A DNA stretch of 64,000 nt from JAXDMK01 sp963790325. GTDB taxonomy: Bacteria > Actinomycetota > Acidimicrobiia > Acidimicrobiales > AC-14. The stretch is from positions 147,413 to 211,412 of the forward strand of contig CAWBNY010000001.1 of the NCBI GenBank assembly GCA_963790325.1, read 5' to 3'. The notes below the pieces were generated by a model that ran no database searches, had not been told where the DNA came from, and saw only the letters and a program-made list of their open reading frames with translations. Shown piece after piece: positions 6,092 to 14,923 of the stretch. Both the position numbers and the translations under genes were made by a program. Position 1 is the stretch's first letter. Each line of letters opens with the position of its first letter.

Positions 6092-8028
6092 GGGCCGTCG
6101 AGATACGTCGACGCCTGCATGGTGAAGAGCTCGGCGTAGAGACCGGCGCCGGCCATGAGCTGGTCGTGGGACCCCTGTTCCACCACCCGGCCCCGGGCCA
6201 GCACGTAGATGCGGTCGGCCGCCCGCACGTTGGCGAAGCGGTGGGAGATCACCAGCACCGACCGGCCGGCGAAGATCGTGCGGATGTTCTCGAACAGCTC
6301 GAGCTCGGCCCGGGGATCGAGGGAGGCGGTGGGCTCGTCGAGGATCACGAAGGGGGCGTCCCGGAAGAAGGCCCGGGCCAGGGCCACCCGTTGCCACTGG
6401 CCGACGGAGAGGTCGCTGCCGCCGATGAAGTGGGGGCCCATACGGGTGCGGTAGCCCCTCGGGAGGGCGGTGAGGAACTCGTGGGCGCCCGCCGCCCGGG
6501 CCGCCGCCTCCATCGCCTCGACGTCGTCGTAACGCTCGTGGCGACCGGTGGTGACGTTCTCCCCCGCCGTCAGCCGGTACTGGACGAAGTCCTGGAAGAT
6601 CACCCCGATCGAGCGCCGGAGCTGGTTGCCGTCGAGGGTCGCGATGTCGACGCCGTCCCACTTGATCGAGCCCTGGGCCGGGGCGTAGAGGCCGGCCAGG
6701 ATCTTGGCCAGGGTCGTCTTGCCCGACCCGTTCTCCCCCACCAGGGCCACCACCTCGCCCGCCCCGATGGTCAGCGACACGTCGTCCAGGCTCGGCTCGA
6801 TGCGGCTGGGATAGGTGAAGCTGACCCCGTCGGCCACCAGGCGGTCGAAGCCGGCCGGCTCCGGCTCCGGCTCCGGCCCCGGCCCCGGCCCCCGATCGGA
6901 GGTCGTCGCCCGGACCGCCCGCGACCCCTCGATGAACGCGGTGAAGTCCTCCAGGAACAGAGAGGCCTCGTACAGCTGGCCGGCGCTGCGCACCAGCCCC
7001 GCCAACCGGCCGTTGAGCAGGAAGAGGGCGCCGGCCGACGCCACCGCCGACGCCACCGTCGTCCGGCCCTCGCTGATGAGCCAGACGAGGGTGGCCATCG
7101 CCCCCGGCAGGACCAGGGCGGAGATCATCTGGCCCGCCACCGAGACCCGCAGCCGACGGCGCAGGACCTGGCGCAGCTCGTCGATGCGCTCGTCGTAGAG
7201 GCTGTCGTGCCACCGGTGCAGGTACCCGGCCAGGCCGTAGCTGCGGACCTCGGCCGCCTCCTCCCGCCGGCTGAGGACGTTGAACAGGTAGAACCGCCGG
7301 CGGTCGCGCTCGGTCTGGAGCACGGAGAAGTCGTGGAGCAGGCGCCCGGCCCGGTTGGCCGCCACCCACGCCGGCACGTACGCCACCGCCACCACCACCA
7401 GGAACAGGGGCTGGAGGGCGGCCAGGGCCACGCTCAACCCGACGATGGCGATGGCGCCGGCCATCACCCCGAGGAGGCCGGTGGCGACCTGCAGCGGCCG
7501 CACGCTGGCGTTGGCCGCCGCCCGCTGCAGGCGGTCGGCGAACTCGGGGTCCTCGTAGGCGATGAGGTCGACGGAGCTGGAGACGTCGAGGACGCGGCCG
7601 GTGGCGTAGCGACCGACCTGCTCGGCCAGGAGCCGCTGCTGCTCGACGCGGGCCAGGTTGGCGAAGGACACCACCGCCCCCACGCCGGCCAGCAGCAGCA
7701 CGGCCGGAAGCAGGGCGGAGAAGGTGCCCTCCTCGCCCCCCGCCACCAGCCCCGACAGGAGGTGGCGGGCCAGGAGGAGCTGGGCGACCGTGCCCATCCC
7801 GAGCACGGCCTGGAGGGCGGTGGAGAGGGCCAGCTGGCGGGGGGCCGCCCGGCGGACGAGGGCGAACGCCTGCCGGAACAGCCGGGGCAGGCGCCGCAGC
7901 CGGCGGGCGGGACGGGGGAGCAGGACCTCCCGGAGGTCGAACCGAGCCGACCCGTCGGAGCCGACGGGCGGCGGCGGGGCGGTCGGCGCGACGGTCGGCG
8001 CGGCGGCGTCGTTCGCACCCTCCACCAT
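6088..8028 (-). CDS. Lasso peptide ABC exporter (fused TMD-NBD)
   Basis: This protein of about 646 residues has an N-terminal six-helix ABC transmembrane domain and a C-terminal ATPase. VGENGSGKTTLAKILAGLY is Walker A, LSVGQWQRVALARA the signature, and VILDEPTASLDP Walker B, followed by the H-loop ISHRF. A Gly-Pro/Glu-Pro linker (GPGPGPEPEPEPEP) joins the two domains. In lasso clusters this D-type exporter carries the mature peptide out and can give self-immunity. It is the first gene of the minus-strand operon. ATG 8028 follows an AGGGTGGGG SD; GTG 8037 is the alternative start. Confidence 0.9.
   Translation of the reverse strand: MVEGANDAAAPTVAPTAPPPPVGSDGSARFDLREVLLPRPARRLRRLPRLFRQAFALVRRAAPRQLALSTALQAVLGMGTVAQLLLARHLLSGLVAGGEEGTFSALLPAVLLLAGVGAVVSFANLARVEQQRLLAEQVGRYATGRVLDVSSSVDLIAYEDPEFADRLQRAAANASVRPLQVATGLLGVMAGAIAIVGLSVALAALQPLFLVVVAVAYVPAWVAANRAGRLLHDFSVLQTERDRRRFYLFNVLSRREEAAEVRSYGLAGYLHRWHDSLYDERIDELRQVLRRRLRVSVAGQMISALVLPGAMATLVWLISEGRTTVASAVASAGALFLLNGRLAGLVRSAGQLYEASLFLEDFTAFIEGSRAVRATTSDRGPGPGPEPEPEPAGFDRLVADGVSFTYPSRIEPSLDDVSLTIGAGEVVALVGENGSGKTTLAKILAGLYAPAQGSIKWDGVDIATLDGNQLRRSIGVIFQDFVQYRLTAGENVTTGRHERYDDVEAMEAAARAAGAHEFLTALPRGYRTRMGPHFIGGSDLSVGQWQRVALARAFFRDAPFVILDEPTASLDPRAELELFENIRTIFAGRSVLVISHRFANVRAADRIYVLARGRVVEQGSHDQLMAGAGLYAELFTMQASTYLDGP
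6857..6892. repeat. GGCTCC/GGCCCC hexanucleotide repeat in the exporter linker
   Basis: Tandem GGCTCC units followed by GGCCCC units encode the alternating Pro-Glu and Pro-Gly run between the membrane and ATPase domains of the exporter. Copy-number change here would lengthen or shorten the linker in frame. Confidence 0.6.
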
Positions 8029-8095
8029 GGTCCCCACCCTTGCAGATCGCGACCGGTGGCACTCGTGTCGACCACTACGCTCGAAGGGTCACCCG

Positions 8096-8168
8096 GCCCG
8101 GGTAGCTCAGTCGGTAGAGCAGCTCACTCGTAATGAGCAGGTCAGGAGTTCGAATCTCCTCTCGGGCT
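8096..8168 (+). tRNA. tRNA-Thr (anticodon CGU)
   Basis: A complete cloverleaf is visible. Acceptor strands GCCCGGG and CTCGGGC pair with one G-U. The D arm begins GCTCAGTCGGTAGAGC. The anticodon stem GCTCA/TGAGC closes loop CTCGTAA with anticodon CGT. The T arm is AGGAG-TTCGAAT-CTCCT, and the discriminator is T. CCA is not encoded. It lies head to head with the lasso operon. Confidence 0.95.
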
Positions 8169-8218
8169 CTCGACCTGCGCCTGATGAGCCCGGGCACAAG
8201 CCCGCAGGCCCGCCCCCC

Positions 8219-8347
8219 TTAGTTCGGGGTGCTGATCACCGGGATCTGGATGTCGATCCCCAGGCGGTGGAAGCCGGCCAGGAGGACCAGCACCACCCCC
8301 AGCAGGATGCACAGGGCGAACCAGATGTCGAGCTTCCTATTGACCAT
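8219..8347 (-). CDS. Small single-pass membrane protein, 42 residues
   Basis: A short minus-strand frame from ATG 8347 to TAA 8219 encodes MVNRKLDIW, then a hydrophobic stretch (FALCILLGVVLVLLAGF), then HRLGIDIQIPVISTPN. A GGGTG purine stretch lies about 10 bases before the start. It is unrelated to the tRNA upstream or to senX3 downstream. No family is recognised. Charge distribution suggests the N-terminus is inside. Similar tiny membrane proteins are common in actinobacteria, but expression is not proven here. Confidence 0.5.
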   Translation of the reverse strand: MVNRKLDIWFALCILLGVVLVLLAGFHRLGIDIQIPVISTPN

Positions 8348-8615
8348 GTACGTCACCCCCGACGATGGGGCCACGGCCGAACCGGACGGACGTCGTCCCC
8401 GTCGGGAGTATCGGCAGCCCGACCGCCGACCTTGAGGACAAATTCCCTTCGGCCCCCCTGGCCGGCGGGCCGTCGTCCCTGAGCAGTTACCCTTCGATGG
8501 GCAGGACCGCCTTGATTTCGCCAGTCGTTCGCCGATCGTTCACCGGACCGCTACCGGTCGGACGAGACCCGTCCCTAACGTCGAGGTCACGAGGCCGAGC
8601 GGAGGAGCCAGGTTC

Positions 8616-9698
8616 ATGACCACCCCGTTGCGTCGGCATCGCAGCGACGAGGCCGAACGGGCCGTGCGCGAGGCCCAGCACGACGCGGCCGAGGCCAAGG
8701 CCGAGACGGCCCGGCTGCGGCGGGCGCTCGACGCCCTCACCTCGGCCATCGTCATCCACGACGCCTGCGGCCGGCTCGTCCTCCGCAACCGCCAGCACGC
8801 CGAGCTCGACGCCAACCGCCAGGTCTCCGCCCTGGTGGCGGCGGCCGTCGACCAGGTGGTGGCCAGCGCCCGGGAGGGAACCACCGCCAGCCAGACGCTC
8901 GAGCTGCGCGGACCCCCGCCCCGCACGCTCGACATCACCGCCGCCCCGCTGACCGGCCCCGACGGCACCCTCGGCACCATCGCCTTCGTGGAGGACATCT
9001 CCGAGCGGCGGCGGCTGGAGGCCGTCCGGAAGGACTTCGCGGCCAACGTCAGCCACGAGCTGCGGACCCCCATCGGCGCGCTCGGGGTGCTGGCCGAGAC
9101 GCTGGTCGACGAGGAGGACCCCCAGGTCGTCCGCCGACTGGCCCAGCACATCATGTCGGAGGCGGAACGGGCCGGCCGCCTCATCGGCGACCTCCTCGAC
9201 CTGTCCCGCATCGAGGCCGGCGGCGTCCTGGTGGAGGACGAGGTCGACGTGCTCGACGTGATCGCGGCCGCCACCGAGCGGGTCGTCGCCCTGGCCGCCC
9301 AGCGAGAGGTGAAGGTGGTGGTCACCGCTCCCGGCGCGGCCCTGCCGGTGCTGGGCGACGAGCGCCAGCTGGTGTCCGCCCTGGTGAACCTGCTCGACAA
9401 CGCGGTCAAGTACTCGGAGCCGGGCTCGGTGGTGGCACTGGACGCGGGTGGCGACCGGCGGTGGGTCGAGATCACCGTGCGCGACGAGGGCATCGGGATT
9501 CCGGCCAAGGACCTCGAACGGATCTTCGAGCGCTTCTACCGGGTCGACCGGGCCCGCAGCCGGGAGACCGGCGGCACCGGGCTGGGGCTGTCGATCGTGC
9601 GCCACGTGGCGACGAACCATGGGGGGACGGTCGATGTCGCCTCCCGGGAGGGAGAGGGATCAACCTTCACGCTGCGCCTACCGAGGGCCGGACGCTGA
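8616..9698 (+). CDS. senX3: Sensor histidine kinase SenX3/PhoR-like, without membrane segments
   Basis: The 360-residue kinase begins with a coiled-coil-like Glu/Ala/Arg-rich segment, followed by a PAS-type domain (residues 40-130). The HisKA phospho-acceptor box VSHELRTP is near residue 148. HATPase motifs are LVNLLDNAVKYSEPG (N box), DEGIGIP (G1) and TGLGLSIVRH (G2). It pairs with the RegX3-type regulator one base downstream, and the neighbours are polyphosphate and phosphate-uptake genes, so the signal is very likely phosphate status. Mycobacterial SenX3 has two N-terminal membrane helices, and I see none here. Signalling would then run through PstB/PhoU rather than a periplasmic domain. 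That last step is inference. Confidence 0.88.
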   Translation: MTTPLRRHRSDEAERAVREAQHDAAEAKAETARLRRALDALTSAIVIHDACGRLVLRNRQHAELDANRQVSALVAAAVDQVVASAREGTTASQTLELRGPPPRTLDITAAPLTGPDGTLGTIAFVEDISERRRLEAVRKDFAANVSHELRTPIGALGVLAETLVDEEDPQVVRRLAQHIMSEAERAGRLIGDLLDLSRIEAGGVLVEDEVDVLDVIAAATERVVALAAQREVKVVVTAPGAALPVLGDERQLVSALVNLLDNAVKYSEPGSVVALDAGGDRRWVEITVRDEGIGIPAKDLERIFERFYRVDRARSRETGGTGLGLSIVRHVATNHGGTVDVASREGEGSTFTLRLPRAGR

Positions 9699-10411
9699 TG
9701 GCCGACAGCCGGCCCACCGTCCTGGTGGTGGAGGACGAGGAATCGTTCGTGGAGGCGCTCACCCTGGGCCTCACACGCGAGGGCTTCGCCGTGCGGGTCG
9801 CCCGCGACGGCGCCGACGCCCTCGAGCAGTTCGACGCCTCCCGCCCCGACGTGGTCCTCCTCGACCTCATGCTCCCCCACGTGTCGGGAATCGACGTCTG
9901 CCGCCACATCCGGGCCCGGTCGTCGATCCCCATCATCATGGTGACGGCCAAGGACTCGGAGGTAGACGCGGTGGTCGGCCTCGAGGTGGGCGCCGACGAC
10001 TACGTCACCAAGCCCTACCGCCTGCGGGAGCTGATCGCCCGGGTCCGGGCCGTGCTGCGACGGGCGGGCCCGGAGCCGGAGGACGACGACGGGCCGGTGG
10101 ACGTGCTCGAGGTGGGCGACGTCGCCCTCGACGCCGGGCGGCACCGGGTGACGGTGCGGGGATCGGAGATCTCCCTCCCCCTCCGCGAGTTCGAGCTGCT
10201 CGAGCTGCTGCTCGACAACGCCGGCCGGGTCCTCACCCGCGACACCCTGATCGACCGCATCTGGGGCCCCAACTACGTGGGCGACACCAAGACCCTCGAC
10301 GTCCACGTGAAGCGGTTGCGCTCGAAGATCGAGGACGACCCCTCCCGGCCGAGCCGCATCACCACCATCCGGGGCCTCGGCTACCGCTACGAGAAGCCGG
10401 CCCGGGTCTGA
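9698..10411 (+). CDS. regX3: OmpR-family response regulator RegX3-like
   Basis: The 237-residue regulator has a receiver domain with the acidic pair VEDEES, phosphorylation site DVVLLDLMLP (Asp about 54), Thr in MVTAKD and Lys in VTKPYR. A winged-helix DNA-binding domain from about residue 135 ends TIRGLGYRYEKP. ATG 9698 shares its first base with the last base of the senX3 TGA, so the two genes are translationally coupled. It should bind the GTTCAC direct repeats found before pstB and pstS in this window. That target link follows from known RegX3/PhoP boxes and is not proven here. Confidence 0.9.
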   Translation: MADSRPTVLVVEDEESFVEALTLGLTREGFAVRVARDGADALEQFDASRPDVVLLDLMLPHVSGIDVCRHIRARSSIPIIMVTAKDSEVDAVVGLEVGADDYVTKPYRLRELIARVRAVLRRAGPEPEDDDGPVDVLEVGDVALDAGRHRVTVRGSEISLPLREFELLELLLDNAGRVLTRDTLIDRIWGPNYVGDTKTLDVHVKRLRSKIEDDPSRPSRITTIRGLGYRYEKPARV

Positions 10412-10745
10412 GGCGGCCGGCCACCCGCCTCGCCCGCCGCCCGCCGAGGGCGGCGCCGGGGTCGTGGGACGGCGCCACCCTCGGCGACTGGTCTAAACCG
10501 GCCCGGTGAACACCGGGTGGCCGCCGCCCATGGGCCTGGTGGCATTCGCGTGAACCTCGCCGACCCGGGCATCCCGCTTTGGCCTGGCTGATCGGCAGGG
10601 CCACGCCGGTTCGCCCGCCGAAACGGACCCGGCCACGCACGTTCACGGTCACGAAGCCGGCGACGGGGGGGCACCGTCGGTGCCGCCCGATCCACAGGGA
10701 CGACTAACGTGACCATCGAGTCCCACGACGGAGGAGACCAGGGCA
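10412..10745. other. Intergenic region between regX3 and ppk1
   Basis: This stretch of 334 bases holds no supported gene. It contains isolated PHO-type half sites: GTGAAC at 10506 and 10550, 44 bases apart, and GTTCAC at 10641. None forms the adjacent 11-base pair seen before pstB and pstS. The ppk1 promoter is presumably here, but I could not pick out a convincing -35/-10 pair. Confidence 0.4.
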
Positions 10746-12917
10746 GTGCCGGATCCCGCCGCATCTGCCACCCCGGATGTCGCCGCGGGTGCCACCGAGC
10801 CCTCCACCGGCGTCGTGCGCGAGTTCCCCCGCCCGACCCCCGAGTCGCCGTACCTCAACCGGGAGCTGAGCTGGCTCGAGTTCAACCACCGGGTGCTGGC
10901 GTTGGCCGACGTCGACGACACCCCGGTGCTCGAACGGGCCAAGTTCCTCTCCATCTTCTCCAGCAACCTCGACGAGTACTTCCAGGTCCGGGTGGCGATT
11001 CTCAAGGAGCAGGAGGTGTCCCGGGTGGGCGGGACCTCCCCCGATGGCCTCACCCCCACCGAGCAGCTGCGGGCCATACGCAGCCGGCTGATGGACCTCA
11101 TCCCCGAGCAGTCCCGGATCCTCGCCGAACGGGTGGTGCCGGTGCTGGCGGAGTCGGGCATCCTCCTGTGCGGGTGGGAGGAGATCAGCGACGACGACCG
11201 GGGCTTCCTGGCCGGCGTGTTCGACCAGCGCATCTTCCCGGTTCTGACCCCGCTGGCGGTCGACCCCGGCCACCCCTTCCCCCACATCTCCAGCCTGTCG
11301 CTCAACCTGGCCGTGCTCGTCCGCAACCCCCGCACCGGCGAGCGCCGCTTCGCCCGGGTCAAGGTCCCCCACTTGCTACCCCGCTTCGTCCCCCTCCCCG
11401 ACGGCGAGCGGTTCGTGCCCCTCGAGCAGATCATCGCCGCCCACCTGGGCGAGCTGTTCCCGGGCATGGAGGTGGAGTCGCATTCCGCGTTCCGGGTCAC
11501 CCGCGACGCCGACCTCGACCTGGAGGAGGGCGAGGCCGGAGACCTTCTGGCCGCCATCGACCTCAACCTCCGCCGCCGCCGCTTCGGCGAGGCCGTCCGC
11601 CTGGAGATCGCCCGGGCCATGCCGGCCGACGTGCGCCGGCTCCTGGTCCATGAGCTGGCCCTGGAGGACGACGACGTCTATGAGATCGACGGCCCCCTCG
11701 ACCTCGGCGGCCTGTGGGCCCTGCACGCCCTCGACCGGCCCGACCTGAAGGACGAGCAGTGGATGCCCGTCGTGCCCCCGGCGTTGGTCGGCATCGGGGA
11801 GGCGCCGGGCGACATCTTCGCCGTGCTGCGGGAGCGGGACGTCATCGTCCACCACCCCTACGAGTCGTTCACCGCATCGGTGGAGGCGTTCATCCGCCAG
11901 GCGGCGGCCGACCCCGATGTCCTGGCCATCAAGCAGACGCTCTACCGCACCTCGGGCGACAGCGCCATCGTCAAGGCCCTCATCGACGCGTCCGAGGCGG
12001 GCAAGCAGGTCGTCGTCCTCATCGAGCTCAAGGCCCGGTTCGACGAGATGGCCAACATCGCCTGGGCCCGGGCCCTGGAGCAGGCCGGGGTCCACGTGGT
12101 CTACGGGCTGGTCGGGCTCAAGACCCACACCAAGACCGCCCTGGTGGTGCGCAACGAGCCCGACGGCCTCCGCCGCTACTGCCACGTGGGGACGGGCAAC
12201 TACAACGCCAGCACCGCCCGCCTGTACGAGGACATCGGCCTGCTCACCGCCGACGAGGACCTCACCGCCGACCTCGGCCGGCTGTTCAACTTCCTCACCG
12301 GCTACAGCCGCCACGTCCAGTACAAGCGCCTGCTGGTGGCCAACACGTCGCTGCGGGCTCGGCTCACCGAGCTGATCCGCAACGAGAGGCTCGACTCCGA
12401 CGGTCCCGGCCGCATCGTGATGAAGATGAACAGCCTGGTGGACTGGGATCTCATCACCGCCCTCTACGAGGCGTCGTCGGCCGGGGTGAGGATCGACCTC
12501 ATCGTGCGGGGGATCTGCTGCCTGCGCCCGGGGGTGGCGGGGCTCTCGGAGAACATCCGGGTGCGCTCGATCGTGGGCCGGTACCTCGAGCACTCGCGGA
12601 TCTTCGCCTTCGGCGAGCGGGCCGAGCGGCACTACTACATTGGGTCGGCCGATCTCATGCCTCGGAACCTCGACCGCCGGGTCGAATCGGTGATCCCGGT
12701 GATCGACCGCGCCCTCACCGCCCGCCTCCAGGAGATCCTCGACGTGAACATGGCCGACGACGTCCTCGCCTGGCAGCTGGACGCCGAGGGCCAGTGGCGA
12801 CGGGTCGCGCCGAAGGGCCGGTGCAACACCCACGACCGGCTCCAGGACCTGGCCGTCGCCCGCACCAACCGCAAGCCGCCGACGGGGCCCGGCCGCAGCA
12901 CCGGACCCCAAGGGTGA
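10746..12917 (+). CDS. ppk1: Polyphosphate kinase 1
   Basis: The 723-residue enzyme reversibly transfers the gamma phosphate of ATP to long-chain polyphosphate. The N-terminal domain begins YLNRELSWLEFNHRVL, a PPK1 hallmark, and IFSSNLDEYFQVRVA follows. The phospholipase-D-like catalytic halves include IKQTLYRTSGDSAIV and LKTHTKTALVVR. RRYCHVGTGNYNASTARLYE is the region of the first catalytic His, and RIFAFGERAERHYYIGSADL that of the second. Full length for the family. GTG 10746 is the start. It heads a run of polyphosphate-related genes: the CHAD protein, Nudix and SixA-like enzymes, and exopolyphosphatase. Confidence 0.96.
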   Translation: MPDPAASATPDVAAGATEPSTGVVREFPRPTPESPYLNRELSWLEFNHRVLALADVDDTPVLERAKFLSIFSSNLDEYFQVRVAILKEQEVSRVGGTSPDGLTPTEQLRAIRSRLMDLIPEQSRILAERVVPVLAESGILLCGWEEISDDDRGFLAGVFDQRIFPVLTPLAVDPGHPFPHISSLSLNLAVLVRNPRTGERRFARVKVPHLLPRFVPLPDGERFVPLEQIIAAHLGELFPGMEVESHSAFRVTRDADLDLEEGEAGDLLAAIDLNLRRRRFGEAVRLEIARAMPADVRRLLVHELALEDDDVYEIDGPLDLGGLWALHALDRPDLKDEQWMPVVPPALVGIGEAPGDIFAVLRERDVIVHHPYESFTASVEAFIRQAAADPDVLAIKQTLYRTSGDSAIVKALIDASEAGKQVVVLIELKARFDEMANIAWARALEQAGVHVVYGLVGLKTHTKTALVVRNEPDGLRRYCHVGTGNYNASTARLYEDIGLLTADEDLTADLGRLFNFLTGYSRHVQYKRLLVANTSLRARLTELIRNERLDSDGPGRIVMKMNSLVDWDLITALYEASSAGVRIDLIVRGICCLRPGVAGLSENIRVRSIVGRYLEHSRIFAFGERAERHYYIGSADLMPRNLDRRVESVIPVIDRALTARLQEILDVNMADDVLAWQLDAEGQWRRVAPKGRCNTHDRLQDLAVARTNRKPPTGPGRSTGPQG

Positions 12918-12975
12918 GGATCTTCGTCCCGTCGGCCGCCCCCGCCGCCGGAGGCGGCCTTCCCCCCTCCGGCCG

Positions 12976-14478
12976 ATGAAGGCCACCCGGGAGCGCGAGG
13001 CCAAGCTCGGGGCGTGGGCCGGGTTCGCCCTGCCCGACCTCACCGGCGTGCTCGACGGGGTCACCGTCCGGGCCCTGCCCGAGCGCAGGCTGGACGCGAC
13101 CTACTTCGACACGGCCGACCTCCGCCTGGCCCGGTGGGGTGCGAGCCTGCGCTACCGCTCGGGTGACGGCACCGGCTGGACGGTGAAGCTGGCCGACGGC
13201 GACGACGGGCCCGCCCTCGTGCGCCGGGAGCTCACCTTCCAGGGCTCGGCGTCGTCCACCGTGCCGGCCGAGGTGGCGAGCCTGGTCCGGGCCTACACCC
13301 GCAGCGCCAAGCTCACCGCCGCCGCCCGCCTCCGCACCGTCCGACGGGGGGTCGAGCTGCTCGACGGCGAGGGTCAACGGTTGGCCGAGGTGGTCGACGA
13401 CGAGGTGTCCGTCTACGAGGGGCGCAAGCTGGCCAGCCGGTTCCGGGAGCTGGAGGTCGAGCTGGAGGCGGGGGCGAGCACCGCCCTCCTCGACGCGGTG
13501 GTGGCCGCCCTCCACCGGGCGGGGGCGGGTCCGGTGGAGCCGGTGCCCAAGGTGGTGCGGGCGCTGGGCGCCCGGGCCGCGGCGGCAGCCGAGCTGGTGG
13601 AGCACAAGCCGGACGACGACCCGACTGCGGGCGACGTGGTGAAGGCGGCGATCACCGCGTCCGTCATCCGCATCCTCCGCCACGACGCCGGCGTGCGCAT
13701 CGGCGACGACCCGGAGGACGTCCACCAGGCCCGGGTCGGCACCCGCCGGCTGCGCTCCGACCTGCAGACCTTCGAGTCCCTCATCGACCCGGAGTGGCTG
13801 TCCGATCTGGTCGTCGAGCTGAAGTGGCTCGGTGGGGCCCTGGGCGCGGTGCGCGACGCCGACGTACTCCTCGAGCGCCTCCGGCGCCAGGCCGCATCGC
13901 TCGCCCAGGACGACGCCGCCGGCGCGGCCGGCATCGTCCGCCGCCTGGTGCAGCAGCGGGAGGTGGCCCGGGCCGCCCTGCTCGACGACATGGCCGGTCC
14001 CCGGTACATCGCCCTCCTCGACCAGCTGGTGGCGGCGGCCCAGAGCCCGCTGCTGCTCCCCGGGGCCGACGGCAAAGCCGCCAACGTCCTGCCCAACCTC
14101 GTGCTCCGGCCGTGGAAGAAGCTGGTTAGGTCGGTCGGGGAGCTCGACGACCCGCCGCCCGACGAGCAGCTGCACGCGGTCCGCATACGGGCCAAGCGCT
14201 GCCGGTACGCGGTGGAGGCGGTGGCATCGGTCGCCGGCAAGCAGGCCCGGAAGATGGCCTCCGCGGTGGCCGGGCTGCAGGGCGTCCTCGGCGACCACCA
14301 GGACGCGGTGGTGGCCGAGGCCTGGCTGCGGGAGGCCGCCGCCGACGAGGGCGTGTCGACCTTGGTGGCAGGCGAGCTCATCGCCCTGGAACGGGTCGAG
14401 GCGGAGGAGTGTCGCCGGGCGTGGTGGGCGGCGTGGCGCGCGGCGAGGGATCCCCAGCTGCGCAAGTGGCTCCCCTAG
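12976..14478 (+). CDS. CYTH-CHAD domain protein
   Basis: The 500-residue protein has an N-terminal CYTH triphosphate-tunnel domain. Its signature ExExK is EREAK at residues 6-10, with YFDTADLRLARWGASLRYR and WTVKL as further tunnel strands. From about residue 215 it has a CHAD helical domain with conserved His/Arg (DVHQARVGTRRLRSDL, HAVRIRAKRCRYAVEA). CHAD domains bind polyphosphate and CYTH domains hydrolyse or bind triphosphates. Its place between ppk1 and ppx strongly suggests a polyphosphate-granule or polyphosphate-handling role. Its 3' end overlaps the Nudix gene start. Confidence 0.93.
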   Translation: MKATREREAKLGAWAGFALPDLTGVLDGVTVRALPERRLDATYFDTADLRLARWGASLRYRSGDGTGWTVKLADGDDGPALVRRELTFQGSASSTVPAEVASLVRAYTRSAKLTAAARLRTVRRGVELLDGEGQRLAEVVDDEVSVYEGRKLASRFRELEVELEAGASTALLDAVVAALHRAGAGPVEPVPKVVRALGARAAAAAELVEHKPDDDPTAGDVVKAAITASVIRILRHDAGVRIGDDPEDVHQARVGTRRLRSDLQTFESLIDPEWLSDLVVELKWLGGALGAVRDADVLLERLRRQAASLAQDDAAGAAGIVRRLVQQREVARAALLDDMAGPRYIALLDQLVAAAQSPLLLPGADGKAANVLPNLVLRPWKKLVRSVGELDDPPPDEQLHAVRIRAKRCRYAVEAVASVAGKQARKMASAVAGLQGVLGDHQDAVVAEAWLREAAADEGVSTLVAGELIALERVEAEECRRAWWAAWRAARDPQLRKWLP

Positions 14479-14918
14479 ACCTGCGCCGTCTGGGCCTGCA
14501 CCGGTCCCCAGGCCCGGTCCGGGCGGGAGGCGGGGTGGTCTGGCGGCAGCGGGACGGCGGCGACGGGCTCGAGGTGATCCTCGTCCACCGGCCCAAGTAC
14601 GACGACTGGAGCCTGCCCAAGGGCAAGGTCCAGGGGGACGAAGGCGAGGCCGACGCCGCCCTCCGGGAGGTGGAGGAGGAGACCGGCCTCCGGTGTGCCC
14701 TGGGCCCCGAACTGCCCAGCAGCTCGTACCACGACCGCTTCGGCCGGCCCAAGACGGTCCGCTACTGGGCCATGACGCCGACGGGCGGGTCGGGGAGTCC
14801 CTTCGTCCCCAACGACGAGGTCGACGAGGTCCGCTGGCTGGCGCCCGACGAGGCCGCCGAGCTCCTGTCCTACGAGCGCGACCGGGAGGTCCTGCGGTCG
14901 CTGCGGGTCGACCCCTGA
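14466..14918 (+). CDS. Nudix hydrolase (MutT1 N-domain-like)
   Basis: The Nudix box G-x5-E-x7-REVEEETGL is intact within GKVQGDEGEADAALREVEEETGL (quoted only to show the spacing). The preceding WSLPKGK and the YEVDEVRWL-like tail (NDEVDEVRWLAPDEA) fit MutT/diadenosine-polyphosphate hydrolases. In mycobacteria MutT1 is a fusion of a Nudix domain and a histidine-phosphatase domain. Here the two halves are adjacent separate genes, which supports a joint role in cleaning 8-oxo-dGTP or dinucleoside polyphosphates. GTG 14466 overlaps the CYTH-CHAD end by 13 bases; ATG 14409 would overlap by 70. Confidence 0.85.
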   Translation: MAPLDLRRLGLHRSPGPVRAGGGVVWRQRDGGDGLEVILVHRPKYDDWSLPKGKVQGDEGEADAALREVEEETGLRCALGPELPSSSYHDRFGRPKTVRYWAMTPTGGSGSPFVPNDEVDEVRWLAPDEAAELLSYERDREVLRSLRVDP

Positions 14919-14923
14919 CCAGG

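Noticed and set aside
5821..8133. 770-codon plus-strand ORF opposite the exporter
   Set aside because: His/Arg/Gly-rich antisense frame; the minus strand encodes a full ABC transporter.
8096..8168. tRNA-Thr as an integration site for the lasso cluster
   Set aside because: No integrase, no repeat of the tRNA 3' end at the far side of the cluster, and the cluster abuts the 5' end.
10506..10646. GTGAAC/GTTCAC half sites before ppk1 as a PHO box
   Set aside because: Half sites are isolated and not at 11-base direct spacing, unlike those at pstB and pstS.
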